A stretch of 64,000 nt of DNA from Brachionus manjavacas (lineage: Eukaryota; Rotifera; Eurotatoria; Ploima; Brachionidae): contig JAHQIY010000009.1 in assembly GCA_019054805.1 (NCBI GenBank), positions 1,674,001 through 1,738,000 of the forward strand, read 5' to 3'. The notes beneath the pieces were generated by a model. The model saw only the letters and a program-made list of their open reading frames with translations. It was not told the origin of the DNA and did no database searches. Position numbers and translations under genes: made by a program. Numbering within the stretch: the stretch's first letter is position 1; each line of letters begins with the position of its first letter. Shown piece by piece: positions 35,001 to 45,810 of this stretch.

Positions 35001-37884
35001 ATGATGATCCTTAAGATAATATTTGTAGTTTAAAAAACTATCTACGTTCTGTTTTCATTTTTTATCAATTGAGTATTTGTTAAAAAGCACCAAACGAAAG
35101 TAAATTATCACTAAAGTCAAAATTTTAAAAGATGAAAACAAAGTTTTTCGGGTTTTTGTCAGTGAGGTAAACTATGGTTCACTTGTTACTGGAACGATTC
35201 TTGTTCTCAGGTTTAATTAACCAATAGTTCACCTAATTTAAAAAAGCTAATGTATTGATAAAAATAAGATAGAAAAGATAATTACATAGAGAATTTAAAG
35301 TTGGGCGGAGAAGAAAAATTTTACGAAATAGATGAATCTATGTTCTTCAAAGTCAAACTCTTAAAGGGTGAACAATTTATTTTAATTTTCTTTAATTTTT
35401 ATTTTTTATGCTGAAAGGCAAAGATTTAAGAAGAGAGCGCATTTAGGTATTTGGGATTAAGGAAAAAGTAATACCAAGTCAACCAGATCATAGCAAATGC
35501 TATTTCTAAAGCTCCTCCAAAAAAAAAAACCCTAAAAAACCATTAACTAATTTTTATATCAGTTTCGAGAATTAGACATTCTATTAAATAGCTTTATTCA
35601 ATTTGTTCGCATAATCTAAAAATTTTTCGTCTAATTCTATTTTGAACGAAAAAATTGGGTGAACCAATAGTTCACAAAACCTGAGAATAAAATATTTCGG
35701 ATAATAAGTGAACTATGGTTCCCCTAACCGACTAGATCCAGTTTTTAATGATTGAATATTTAATTTTATATTATATAGCTATATTTTTAGTTTTAGTCAT
35801 ATGATTCTAGTCTGAATGAGAATTTGCTCGGGAAAAAATAAATAAATGATTTATTTAAAAATTAGAAAAGAATTTTCAATATTTTTTTCAGATTTTAAAA
35901 TAAAAATTAAACTCATTCTATTTCACTAAAGAGTTTAATTTCAAATATGAAAATACTTGCAATATTAACATAAAATTTTTTTTATTTGAAACTGAAAAAA
36001 ATATTTTAAACATCGCCCTTTTTCAATGTTATTTCAACATTGGATACATTTTGTAATTCAAACACAAAAAATTAAACCAAGTATTAGCTAAAATTTTTTT
36101 AGGGAGTCTCTTTTTTGAAAATTGAATCGGAAAAATTGTCAAAAAATTGAATAAACAATTTTCAACTTTTTTTTTATTCGAATACAATTGTTTTAAATAA
36201 ATTTAAATTGTTCGATTTCAAGGGCAATGAGAATTTTCATACAAGCCTTACTCAAAAATTTACTCAAAAATTCTTTTTTAATTTAAATTGACAAAATTAA
36301 GCGTTTTTAACTTTAACGGTGAAACAACATGAAACAGCATGAAACAAAATAAAAATTAATATAAATTAAAAGGGAAATATTAATGAAAAAAAAATTCCAA
36401 TATTCTGAGATTTATTTTTTTTTTGATGATCTATTCTAATTAGATTTTTTTTTTGCAATTTGGAAATTTATTTTATTTGAATGTAATTTTTCTACAAAAT
36501 ATGTAAAAATCAAATCAATTTCATCGATTTATAAAATTTAATATCACTAAACTTTTTAGAAAATCCAGAGTTTAATGACCATTGCCTCATAAACACTAGC
36601 TGCAAGAAACAAAATTTTATTTCTTAAGAATAAAAATAATCAAATATTAGTGAAGCAATTTAATTTAATTTAATTTAATTTAATTTTAATTTGGTTTTGT
36701 TAAATTCAGTACAAAAGATCAGAAAAAAATTGTAAAAAAATCTAATAACTTTTTATCTATAAGTTCAAAACTAGGTATTTGAAAGGCAACATGGTGCAAC
36801 ATTCATAGTTGCATAGAGTGTCAAAGTAATGGCAAAATTTCTGCTAGAATATATTGAAAATTAAATTTTTACTAAATTTGCAAAGTTTAAAAATAAAAAA
36901 AATTAAATTATATTTTTTTTTAATTAAATTTAATAATCCTAGCTTCAATCAAGATTTTTTCAATCTGAGTAAATTTAATTTTTTAAATAAAAAAAGCATG
37001 ATGCTATCAAAGAAAATTTATCAAAATTCAAACCTTACCTTTATTTCTATTTCCTGATTGAATTTTGCCAATATTTCGGCATTGAGCGATTGCTTTGAGT
37101 CTGTAGTGCAAATAACCAAGATTCTATTGTCAGTTTTGGTCTTAATCGCGTTGACTAAATTGAAGAATGAGTTTATAACTCTTTTATTAAATTCATTTAT
37201 ATCTTTTAGTTTAAACAAAAATTGAAACTAAAAATTAAAAAATTGAATTAAAATTTAGACTATAAATTCTTTATATTTTACCGATTTAAACAATAAAATA
37301 CATTGTCCGTACTCAATTGAGTTTTGGATAAAAATCTCTATCCTCTTTTCAACCGCTGAGGCAGACTCACCGGCCAAATTAACACAGTTCACTTTACACA
37401 AATGAAAAGAAAGATTTCTACAAGCTGTCTCAACTGACCGAAGTTTACCACTACCACTTGGACCATGAATTAACAATAAAGGAGTAATTTTATCTTTAGA
37501 ATGAAAGTATTCGTAAAAATTTAAGACTTTTTTAATTTCTTGAGCATAATCTTTTAGAATAAAGCATTCTGGTTCATTGTTTCCAAACCAAATGCACTTA
37601 TCTTGAATTGAACTCGATTGACACAAACAAGTCTTCACATTGTTTACCCTAAATACTTCGAGCTCACTCGGTTCAACTTTAATTATTTTAAATACGAAAT
37701 AATTCGATTGATTAAACAAATTTTTTATATGAAAATAGTCATTTAATTTTAAAATTCGAGTCTCTTGAAAATACAGCGTTAGTTCCTGGTCTAAACTTTG
37801 CTCTGATCGAGACGAATAGAGTGGACTTTTTACCAATGAAACCACTATTTTTTTGGCAAATTCAATTTCATCATTTAAATTCAT
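32082..37884 (-). CDS. PEX6: peroxisomal AAA ATPase PEX6
   Basis: Three exons on the minus strand: 37884-37282, 37227-37039 and 33191-32082. Phases agree (all phase 0) and give 633 aa. Introns are 54 bp and 3847 bp. With PEX1 it forms a hexameric motor that extracts ubiquitylated PEX5 from the peroxisome membrane. D1 is degenerate: Walker A GPSGSGKL (residues 141-148), with no clear Walker B. D2 is canonical: WTDVGGLGHIKELI, Walker A GPPGTGKT (391-398), Walker B FFDELDS (448-454), then GRAGDSGGVMDRVVSQLL and GATNRPDLIDQSLLRPGRFD, which are PEX6-specific in wording. Human PEX6 is about 980 aa. This model lacks most of the N-terminal domains, so either an upstream exon is missed or the N-domain is really reduced. 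The start at 37884 is the first in-frame ATG. Confidence 0.9.
33256..34512 (+). CDS. secreted EGF-domain protein nested in the PEX6 intron
   Basis: Single-exon 418-aa ORF. Signal peptide at residues 1-15. Residues 16-200 match no family I know; they carry five cysteines and a dibasic RRFKRS site (142-147) that may be cut by a furin-like protease. Then come a calcium-binding EGF module (VDECAKSPC ... CINTIGSFACKC, 202-240) and two shorter EGF-like modules (about 246-270 and 274-300). The C-terminal 115 residues are Lys/Asn/Phe-rich without cysteines. It lies wholly inside PEX6 intron 2 on the opposite strand, its ATG 65 bp from the PEX6 exon. Function unknown; an extracellular ligand or matrix role is inference. 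Confidence 0.85.
   Translation: MIFLINLFCVISIFAHEPESIRSMLIKQNEKMFNTLPSVPKYFEKDKFTAKLRIETLLNLIHKNYILKDTGFINELKANYLNSFLTNDKLSIELNEPRIYKHLNRTWYQYCSINWLKCKKLCLKREVINSYKKHWCLDNQSRRFKRSILHKNISKSYLIDEILSDFSHANLKNNIVYIKSLADSLKTTPDQNKKDQNVVVEVDECAKSPCDKNADCINTIGSFACKCKSGYVGSGRPGGCYNGKFCSGKYCKLNGECYFRDSLNGYKCKCALKCLNGGRCVMTKFKYECACPRNVTGFLCNETIEYNIFKQKLIEKFNDMSSSDSIVLSDLVKFVQPESDQQKLFKFYNVSLSNFKKMELLTFIKSNLKKFNQDSTNMVQNNDFKKNLKNILHRFVPMESLRHSLPYEHHSNHFLNYF
34513..34822. other. non-coding part of PEX6 intron 2
   Basis: Holds the 3' region of the EGF gene, with AATAAA-like signal near 34529. A short palindromic GACGGGGTCAATTTGACCCCG (around 34597-34618) could fold as a hairpin. Nothing else seen. Confidence 0.5.
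34823..36078. mobile_element. inverted-repeat element T3 (1.26 kb, non-autonomous)
   Basis: The left arm 34823-34948 and right arm 35956-36078 are inverted copies of about 125 bp. They start GGTTTAATTTTTTGTG, then TTTGAATTACAAAATG, and end near ATTGCAAG. AAGT flanks both ends (34819-34822 and 36079-36082), a candidate 4-bp target duplication. Inside, a second inverted pair (ACTATGGTTCACTTGTT near 35170 and AATAGTTCAC...GTGAACTATGGTTC near 35660-35710) gives nested folding. There is no ORF. It sits in PEX6 intron 2. Confidence 0.8.
36079..37038. other. remainder of PEX6 intron 2
   Basis: A/T-rich. It contains a (TTTAA)n pentanucleotide run at about 36657-36688 and M2 copy B (36695-36880). The 67-codon ORF near 36854 has background composition and is not supported. 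Confidence 0.5.
36695..36880 (+). repeat. family M2, copy B (partial)
   Basis: GGTTTTGTTAAATTCAGTAC then AAAAGATCAG, then GGCAACATGGTGCAACATTC, parallels 16355-16480. The right inverted end is missing. Confidence 0.6.
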
Positions 37885-37998
37885 GCTTTAATTTATTTAA
37901 AAAAAAAAAATAATTTTCAAAAATTTATTTAAATTATTATTGTCACGTGATTTGGAAAATTTTTTTGACAATTTGCAGTTAAAAGTGTCTTAACAAGT

Positions 37999-38997
37999 CT
38001 ACCATGGTAAATTATCAATATCGATATTACCTCCACATAGAATAACTCCAATATTTTTTAAACCTGGATAATTATTTTTCATTTTATCTGATAGGACTGC
38101 TGCAACGGCAGCACCTGCCGATAACTCAATAACCATTTTCATTCTTTTGAATAAAAATTTGGTTGCTTCTATCATGTCATCATCAGTAACAGTGAACACA
38201 TCATCAGGAAGTATGTGCCTACTAATTATGGGAAATGTTAACTCACCGCACATTTCTGTCTTAATGCCTTCAGCTCTGGTATTCAAAAATGCCGGTTCTT
38301 TTTCATCTAGATTTCTTTTATTTTTCTTAAGACATTGGCCAAGGCGTTTTCCTACAGGTTCCACTGCAAATATTCTAATATTCGGATTTATTGACTTGGC
38401 ATAGGTTGCAATTCCTGAAATTAAGCCGCCTCCACTGACCGAGACCAAGATCACATCTAGATCTGGTATTTGTTCTAGAAACTCAACTGCCACAGTTCCT
38501 TGACCTGCCATGATGTCATAGTCATCATAAGGTTTGACTAAGAGAAGTCTTTTTTCTGCTGCTAAGCGATCAGCTACTTCAACTCTCGATCTTGGATTTG
38601 GTTCACAAAATTCAAGTGTTGCTCCATAGGTCTTAATCGATTCAATTTTATTTAATGGAGTATCCTTAGGGACAACCACAGTACATGGGATCGCCTGAGT
38701 TTGACAGGCCCATGATAAAGCAGTTCCATGATTACCGCTGCTGTGAGTCACAATGCCAGTATAATTTTGGATATTCTCAGACTGAGACATTTTCTTCAAA
38801 ACTGCATTCAATGCACCTCTTGCTTTAAATGAGCCGGTTTTTTGGAAATTTTCACATTTGAAAAAAACCTTTTTCTTGGCAATACTATCCACGGTGGTAC
38901 TTATGTGAACAGGTGTTTTCATTAAATATTGACTAATTCGCTGATAGGCATCCTGAATGCTATCTTTTGTCAAAAATGAAGATTCCAAATCTGACAT
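37999..38997 (-). CDS. SRR: serine racemase
   Basis: Single-exon 332-aa ORF of the fold-type II PLP family. It interconverts L- and D-serine and can eliminate water from serine to give pyruvate. Seen: the PLP lysine Lys58 in KTGSFKARGA; HSSGNHG with Ser87 where family members carry the second catalytic serine; the phosphate-binding glycine loop SGGGLISG; and the C-terminal CGGN. The length matches animal SRR (about 340 aa). The short form without an ACT domain argues against threonine deaminase, though a threonine dehydratase-like activity cannot be excluded by sequence alone. The stop codon is only 114 bp from the ATG of PEX6 on the same strand. Confidence 0.92.
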   Translation of the reverse strand: MSDLESSFLTKDSIQDAYQRISQYLMKTPVHISTTVDSIAKKKVFFKCENFQKTGSFKARGALNAVLKKMSQSENIQNYTGIVTHSSGNHGTALSWACQTQAIPCTVVVPKDTPLNKIESIKTYGATLEFCEPNPRSRVEVADRLAAEKRLLLVKPYDDYDIMAGQGTVAVEFLEQIPDLDVILVSVSGGGLISGIATYAKSINPNIRIFAVEPVGKRLGQCLKKNKRNLDEKEPAFLNTRAEGIKTEMCGELTFPIISRHILPDDVFTVTDDDMIEATKFLFKRMKMVIELSAGAAVAAVLSDKMKNNYPGLKNIGVILCGGNIDIDNLPW

Positions 38998-40038
38998 CTT
39001 CTAAGTATTTCTTTTTTTTTATCGTTTAAAATTTTTGAAAGTAATGTGATAATGGTAGTTTTTAATCAATAAAAATTTTGTATACATAATTTATTTAAAT
39101 TATTATTTTTTTTAAATGTAACATATAAAACCATTACAAATAAAAAATTTTAAAGTAAGGATAATTTTAAAACTAAATTAAAAAAAAAAAAATTCCGTCA
39201 ACCCTGATCAAATTCCTAATTAAAAAAAACAAAGAAAGATGCTTTTAGTGCACGATAACTTGTATTACTATTTATACAATTATTTATTATTGCACATTTT
39301 CTGAAATCTCTCAGTCTAATATACAAAATTATTTGTCTAGATATTATTAAAGAAGAATATTGAATCAATTCCGGCACTAAAAGGAGAAAAATTCAGTGTT
39401 TGTCTTTTGACTTGACTTTAAAATCTTTAAATAAGCCTGGTAGAACGGTTGCGTCAAATTGGCTTGAAAACAGTTCTGTAAATAAAACCAGTTCTTTTCG
39501 AAACCGATTTTATTTCTGAATATGTGTCCATTATGCAGTGCCGGATATTTACTTGCCACATAATATCATCTGATATTATCTGAAAATCAGTCTCTTAGGG
39601 CATGAGCACTAACCTGTTTATTAACCTTGAAATTATAATTAAAAAATCTTAAAAGTCAAAAAAGATGTTAATTTTGAATAATTGAACTCATTTAAATAAA
39701 TTAAGGAAATATTTTTCACTAATAAATTGAGGTTAATATACTTATAATTAGATGAATGGTTCTTGAGATACTACGCTTCTAAAAAATCAAAAAAAAATAT
39801 TTCTTATTCTCACATTTAATATTTTATTATTTTTTATTAAAAAAAATTTAAATTATTTATTTTTTGAAAAAATTGAATATAAAAATTCACAAAATTTTGC
39901 ACGAATGATCAAAAAGAGTGTATTAGCATTAAAAAGGAATTTTGAAATTAATTCTATTTTTAAAAAATAAATTTTTTTGTAATTATCTAAAAATAAGTTG
40001 ATTTAAAATTTTTATTAAAACTCAAATTCGATTTGATA
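38998..40038. other. intergenic AT-rich DNA
   Basis: No gene supported. A small ATATCATCTGATATTATCTG palindromic patch (about 39565-39585) resembles the arms of the hairpin at 48692-48865. Confidence 0.5.
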
Positions 40039-40680
40039 ATGAACACTTCATCACGCTATGAATTTTTGGTACAAAAAAAAGCTGATATAGAAGACCAGCT
40101 GAACGAGTACAATGAAATATTAGTTCGCGAAAAAAATATAGGAATGACTGGAGAGCTAATAGACAAAGAAGGTTATCCAAGATCTGATATTGACATTTAT
40201 AAAGTTCGACTAGCTAGGCAACAAATTAATCGCTTGAAAAATGACTATAACGCCTTGTTGGTCGAGATCGAAAAAGAACTTGTCAACATTCATTCTAAAT
40301 TCAAAGAAGAAGATAAACCAGGAGAGTTTGTGGAAAAAACTATTCCTTTATCAAACGAGCAAATAATTGAACACAAACCATTTGCCAAAATCACTCAGGT
40401 AGACCCTAAATCTCCCTCGGCTGAGGCAGGACTTGAAACAGAAGATGAAATTATTCAATTGGGGCCGTTTACGCATTTAAATACTCAAAAAAGCTTGACT
40501 GAAATTGGTGATCATGTTAGAAAAAGCGAGAATAAAATAATCCTTGTGAAAATTCAGAGAAATGACAATGTATCCGAATCAATGGTAACAAATGGCAAGA
40601 AAAAGATAATTGTCAAACTTGTGCCTAAAAAATGGTCAGGACACGGTCTACTAGGCTGCAAAATTGTTCCCATTGATTAA
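40039..40680 (+). CDS. PSMD9: 26S proteasome assembly chaperone PSMD9 (p27/Nas2)
   Basis: Single-exon 213-aa ORF; ATG at 40039. PSMD9 is a non-stoichiometric chaperone that binds the RPT4-RPT5 pair during base assembly of the 19S particle. The N-terminal helical part contains GMTGELIDKEGYPRSDIDIY, the Nas2 signature. A PDZ domain follows (FAKITQVDPKSPSAEAGLE, then DEIIQLG). The C-terminus GHGLLGCKIVP matches the human GKGLLGCNIIP end. The length equals the family's (human about 223 aa). No frame problems. Confidence 0.94.
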   Translation: MNTSSRYEFLVQKKADIEDQLNEYNEILVREKNIGMTGELIDKEGYPRSDIDIYKVRLARQQINRLKNDYNALLVEIEKELVNIHSKFKEEDKPGEFVEKTIPLSNEQIIEHKPFAKITQVDPKSPSAEAGLETEDEIIQLGPFTHLNTQKSLTEIGDHVRKSENKIILVKIQRNDNVSESMVTNGKKKIIVKLVPKKWSGHGLLGCKIVPID

Positions 40681-42137
40681 TTAATAGATTTTTGTAAATT
40701 ATTTTTTAATAAATTATCAGATCAAAAATTTTTTTTAATTCAGATTAATAATTTCACCATTTTTTCTAATAACAGTTTACTTTATTGATAAAGAACTATA
40801 AAAGTATAACTATCGTAAATAAGAACTTAAATTTTCTTTTTTTAAATTTTGATTTGAAACAGCGCTAAATTTACCGCCAACAAAAAACTTTAGAAAAAAT
40901 AAGTCAAGTACACTAAATAAGATCGCTTTTAGAACAAGGCTAAATATAATTAAATATCTCACAAATAAAAAATGAGTTCTTAAACCCAAAATATTTGGAA
41001 AATTTTTACACTACCTCAATAGGATCAATTTTAAATTATTCTTTTCCGTGTTTACATTCGATAAATTACAGATTAATAAATATTACATAAAGAGTTTCTT
41101 CACAACAATTAGTCAATTTTAAAAATAAGCAAATTACTGAATTATTAAAGAAACTATACTATGTCCAGTACTTAAAAATTTCAATTTCCTTAGTCCAAAG
41201 ATTTTTTTTTTTTAAATATCAAAATTTAAAAAATTTTATTATTTAGAGACTTTATTTTTAAAAAATAATGCTGAAATTCAAAAAAAAACAATACCATTGA
41301 TTTTTTCAGAACTTTGTCTGATTTAATATGAAAAAAAAATGCGGTCTTAAGTGATCCTTGAGACTACATAGGATTCAAGTGAAGAAAAGTGTCTTTTTTT
41401 GGCTTTTTTCGATAATAAAATTGGCACACCCTTTTTTGAAAATCTTGAACTCTTTCAGAATAAATATGATTTTAAAAAATATTTGAACCTTATCATTGAA
41501 TAGCTGGGCTTAAAATTGGCTCGTACAATATTGTTGTACTGTTTGCAGAACCACTTTTGTACGATTAGAAAAAAATTATAACGTTTTTCTTTTTTGTCCT
41601 GTAAATTTTGTACTAAAGTTTTATATTGACATTTTAATTAAATATTGTTTTTTCGAAATTTACTAACAAGAAAAGATTTCTAAATCAAAAGCTGTCTAAA
41701 TCATCTAAAAAATTTTAGAAAGAATTTTGTCTTCAAAAAGGTTTTATCAAAATAAATTATCTTTTTTCTGAATTATTTTATTATCTGTGTCTTTAAGATT
41801 AAAAAAATATAAGAAATAAAGTTAAAGAAAAAAGAAAATAAAAAATTTAATTAGGCAATAAGCGGTGCTAAATTTTTGAGAATTCAATTTTTCTATTTAT
41901 TCCCGGCAGCGAAGCAAAGCACAACTAGACTCTTTAATTTTTTTTTTCATTTTATTTTATCTGTCTCTATTTTTATTTACATTTTATATTTAATTCTCAA
42001 AGGTGCACTAGCTCAGTAAAGAAAACAAATAGATATAAAAAAAATATTTTATTATGCCATACTTTTAATTGTTTATTCTCAATGACAAAATAATCCGAGC
42101 AAAAATTCCGATTTAAAGTGTATTATGAAATCTTTCA
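40681..42137. other. intergenic AT-rich DNA with a LINE fragment
   Basis: About 40960-41080 matches 51136-51245 (TATCTCACAAATAAAAAATG, TAGGATCAATTTTAAATTAT, TCTTTTCCGTGTTTA) and is a small non-LTR RT remnant. The rest is filler. Near 41990-42030 is another copy of the TGCACTAGCTCAGTAAAG-like motif seen at the end of the T3-related repeats. Confidence 0.5.
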
Positions 42138-42139
42138 TA

Positions 42140-43681
42140 CAGCACTGATTTGCTACTAGGATCTGACGATATTTGACGTAAATTAACGTTACTTTACTTT
42201 AAAAAAATGTAATTTTACGATAATATTAGTTAAATGAATTTTGAAAAAATTAACGAAAATTTACGATTTTAAAAAATGCCTAAAAGTCGCTAGATGTCGG
42301 CTCTTTGTCGTAAAATTCTATTTTTTGTTAAGAAAAAATTTTGTACTAAATGTAAATTAATTAAATTTATTTAATAATTAAATTTTTAAAAATTAATCTA
42401 AAGCTTGACTGATCTCCATCTCTTTAATCTCCATCATCTCTTGTATTACAACCTCAATTACTTTTTCAATCAAATTTATTTAATAAATATTTTTAACGCT
42501 TATTGTCTAGATAAGCCAAGATACAAAGATAGGCTTCCATTATCTCAAACGGAAGCCATACTCTGTTCTTCAAAATTTGAAAGCAATATGCATATTTCGG
42601 GAGGTTTTTCATTTAATTGAATAACTGATAAGTTAATAATTTTTTTAACAACGATGAATTCAGATTTTTTCACATATTATCTAAACAGCGTAAGGATAAA
42701 GACCCAAAAAGCAATTCAGAAATTAGTGAAAAATTTCGAGAAAAAAGTAAAAAAATAACAGAGCTAATATTTATTAAATAACAATTTTTTACATTATTTT
42801 ACAAAATTTTACAAAAAATTGCAATTAAGATTGTAATACAACGAATTGAAATTTGATCAAACTGTTGATTAATTTTTAAAAATATAATTATTAAATAAAT
42901 TTAATTAATTTTACGATTTGTACAAAATTTTTCCCTAACAAAAAATAGAATTTTACGAAATTTTACCTTCTTTATACATTACGTAATTTTACGCAACATT
43001 ACAAAATCTGGCTCTGCAACGTTTCATAGCAAGCTATTTTTCATTACAAGACAAAATTCATCGCATCTCTAATTTTTTCATTGCAAATAATTTTTTATGG
43101 TAGATTAGCTTTTGATTGCATAAAAATTTCATTTACTAATTAATCAGAGTAAGTGCTGGAGAAATGTTTAATTGACCGGCTGAACAAGTAAAAAAAGATT
43201 CAAGTTTGCTAAGTGTGTGTAAATTGTATAATAAAGAAGAATTGTGTCAATATATTGAAGATTTAATTTTGAATGTTGAGGATTAGACATTAAATTTAAT
43301 TTAATTATCTTATTTTTTATTCAATTAACAATAAAACATTTACTTTTTTTAAATTTACTTTGCTATGATATTAACCTTGCTATGAAAAAATTTACCTTGC
43401 TATGATTTTTCTTGCATTGACACGTTCTAATGTCCAAAATCTATCTTTTTGGGAAAAATTGGTTACAAACAATTTTGAATGATATAGCCCCATAAAGAGC
43501 CGACATCTAGCGACTTTTAGGCATTTTTTAAAATCGGTTTTATTTACGTAAATTAACGGTATTTTTCGTTAATTTTCCAAAATTCATTTAACTAATATTG
43601 TCGTAAAATTACATTTTTTTTAAGTAAAGTAACGTTAATTTACGTCAAATATCGTCAGATCCTCGTAGCAAATCAGTGCTG
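42140..43681. mobile_element. Tc1/mariner-type non-autonomous element T1 (1.54 kb)
   Basis: The left arm 42140-42306 and right arm 43494-43681 are long inverted repeats, beginning CAGCACTGATTTGCTAC with GGATCTGACGATATTTG soon after. They are flanked by TA on both sides (42138-42139, 43682-43683), the Tc1/mariner target. A second inverted pair lies inside (42309-42352 with 42912-42966, CGTAAAATTCTATTTTTTGT). No transposase ORF; the 71-codon ORF at 42405 is not recognisable. The right arm is about 20 bp longer than the left. Confidence 0.8.
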
Positions 43682-43982
43682 TATATAAAAAGTATTTTTA
43701 CCTTAATTAAATTGTGTTTCTAAATTTATTTTATTTATATATAAGTAAATTAATTCAGGTTAAGTTTGATTAGTGATGAAGAAAAGAATAGGCCGAGCAA
43801 AAAAATCAGCCAATATCCAAGACACCGTATTAGCAACAAAAATTATTCTCATTTTTTCTCTTCATCCATTTTGTTCGCACAAATATTTCGTTTTAGATAA
43901 GGAATTTATACAAAGCAAATCAAATCTAGGACCAATTCACTTTAGACTAAGTTGAAAATTAAAAACAGTTTGAAAATAAAAA

Positions 43983-44872
43983 ATGCCCAGAGATCGTCGC
44001 TCATACTCCCGTTCTCGTTCTCGCTCACGATCGGTAGATCGGCACCGATCGGACCGAGGAAGAGACCACGGCCGCGATGAGGACGACGAATGTCGCCTGC
44101 ACATTGCCGACTTGACTGAAAAAGTGTCTCAACGTGACTTGGAGAGCGCCTTTTCCAAGTACGGCGATGTCAAGGAAGTTTGGATGGCCAAGAACCCGCC
44201 ATGCTTTGCGTTCGTGGTCTTCAAGAACAAAGATGACGCGAGCGTGGCGCTCAGGGAAATGGACCAGCGCACAGTTGGACCGTGTCGCATCAGAGTCACA
44301 GTTGCCAGGCCTCGGACCAGAGGCGCCCAGATGGGCTTTCGCAAAAGATGGGACCCGAGCATGAAGTGCTATCAATGCGGACGCTCCGGCCACTTTGCCA
44401 GAGATTGCCAGGGTGCAGACAGACGGAGGTAAGATTGAGTATTATGCTCTAATGCTTATTATGGCTATGTTGGTCGATGCTGGATGAATTCAGATCATTT
44501 GTTTGGTTAAGTGTTTTGGGTCAATCAGTTGATTGATGAGATGTGACTTAGGGTGTGAATGATCTGAAATTATGAAAGTGAAAAAAGTATCCTATAATTT
44601 TAGTTATGACATTTTTTTTTAAATAAAAATAGATTTTTTTGCATTTTGGGTTGGCTTTTTTTGCTAATTTTTTTTTTTAGACGGTCGAGATCACGTGACA
44701 GATATGAGAATAGTCGGCGAAAGTACTCGCGGTCCAGATCCAGGTCCAGATCGCCCCGACGAAGCTATTCCCGAAATAGATCAAGAAGCAGGTATTTAAA
44801 CTAACTGATCGCAATTATTTCATTTTTTTATTTGTGTTTTTTCTTTCTAAAAGGTCACTTAGAAGAAACTAG
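43983..44872 (+). CDS. SRSF7: SR splicing factor (SRSF7-like: RRM, CCHC knuckle, RS)
   Basis: Three exons: 43983-44428, 44681-44791, 44854-44872; phases agree, 191 aa. It binds pre-mRNA and promotes spliceosome assembly in the nucleus. Order: an N-terminal RS stretch (residues 7-20), an acidic link, an RRM (about 37-108; RNP2 LHIADL, RNP1 CFAFVVFK), an Arg-rich link, a CCHC zinc knuckle CYQCGRSGHFARDC (129-142) and an RS tail in exons 2-3. SRSF7 has RRM, knuckle and RS in this order; the added N-terminal RS segment is not typical of it. The knuckle and the long GC-rich coding exon contrast sharply with the AT-rich flanks. Intron 1 (252 bp) is longer than the gene's other intron (62 bp). Confidence 0.9.
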
Positions 44873-45810
44873 AAGCAGTTTGTGTGCACGGCTGCGATAC
44901 ACTCTATCGCTTATTTTTCTACTTTTTTTGTTAATGTTGTTTTTGTAAAAACATGGTTAACTTTTTAATTCTTAAATAAATAACTAAGAGAAATGAGTAT
45001 TTTTAGTGCAATTATTTCAAAGAAAATTTACAATAAAAATTCACACATCACCAGTTTTTATCGAGAATATTTATGATGCGTTTTTTGCCTTTTAAGAAAA
45101 TATTCCATTCAATTTTGAAAGAGCATGGAAAAAGCGAGATGTTTCAAATTAAAAATCAAATAAACTGGAGATACCTTTGCAATCTTATTACATTGATATT
45201 AAATAGATAACATCAAACCAGAGTTGTCCAAAAGATCTAAATTAAAGTTTAAACATCTGGTACGGCAAAAATATCATGGAGCCAGTCTTTCGTCACTAGA
45301 AGGACCGTTTTTTGTTAGATTTTGAATTTTTTATTCACTAGAACTTTTTTTTTTGTCTGGCGACTTGATTTTTTACAAGCTTTAAAATCATTCATAAAAA
45401 TGCTCGGTTCAAGAAAATAAAAGTGTATATACCTACCGGGGCGGTCAAAATGATCGCTATTCATTTTTAAGCCAAAAAATATAAGAAATTTTTTTTTTCA
45501 AGTTAACTTGGATAAATCCCTAAAAAAGCTAAGCTTAAAAGTTTTTTTGCTTTTTGAAAATTTTTCTTGTACATTAGAAAGGGAGGTATTTAATCGATCT
45601 CTAAAATTACTTAATCGATCACTAATATTTTTCTATCTCTTATTTTACTAAATACCCTTAACTTATATTTATTAATCTGTCTCCTAAATTAAATAAAACA
45701 GCAACTAATTTTACTTAAAGTATCTCTTATTTTTATTTATTAAATTGATTTAAAAAAAAAAGAATTATAAAAAATTTCAAATAATTTCACATAAAATAAT
45801 ATCTTATAAG
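44873..45810. other. intergenic AT-rich DNA
   Basis: No gene. Around 45115-45160, AAAAAGCGAGATGTTTCAAAT resembles a piece of the T3 arm. At about 45435-45460, GGGGCGGTCAAAATG is echoed at 46776 (GCGGTCAAAATGGCCG), possibly an end of the transposon whose relics follow. Confidence 0.5.

Noticed and set aside
36854-37057. 67-codon plus-strand ORF
   Set aside because: Lys/Asn/Phe-rich as expected from A/T filler; it lies in the PEX6 intron across the exon boundary.
39377-39559. 60-codon minus-strand ORF
   Set aside because: Background composition, no motif, no splice context.
43773-43955. 60-codon ORF just upstream of the SR factor
   Set aside because: No homology or splice link; probably the 5' region of the SR factor gene.
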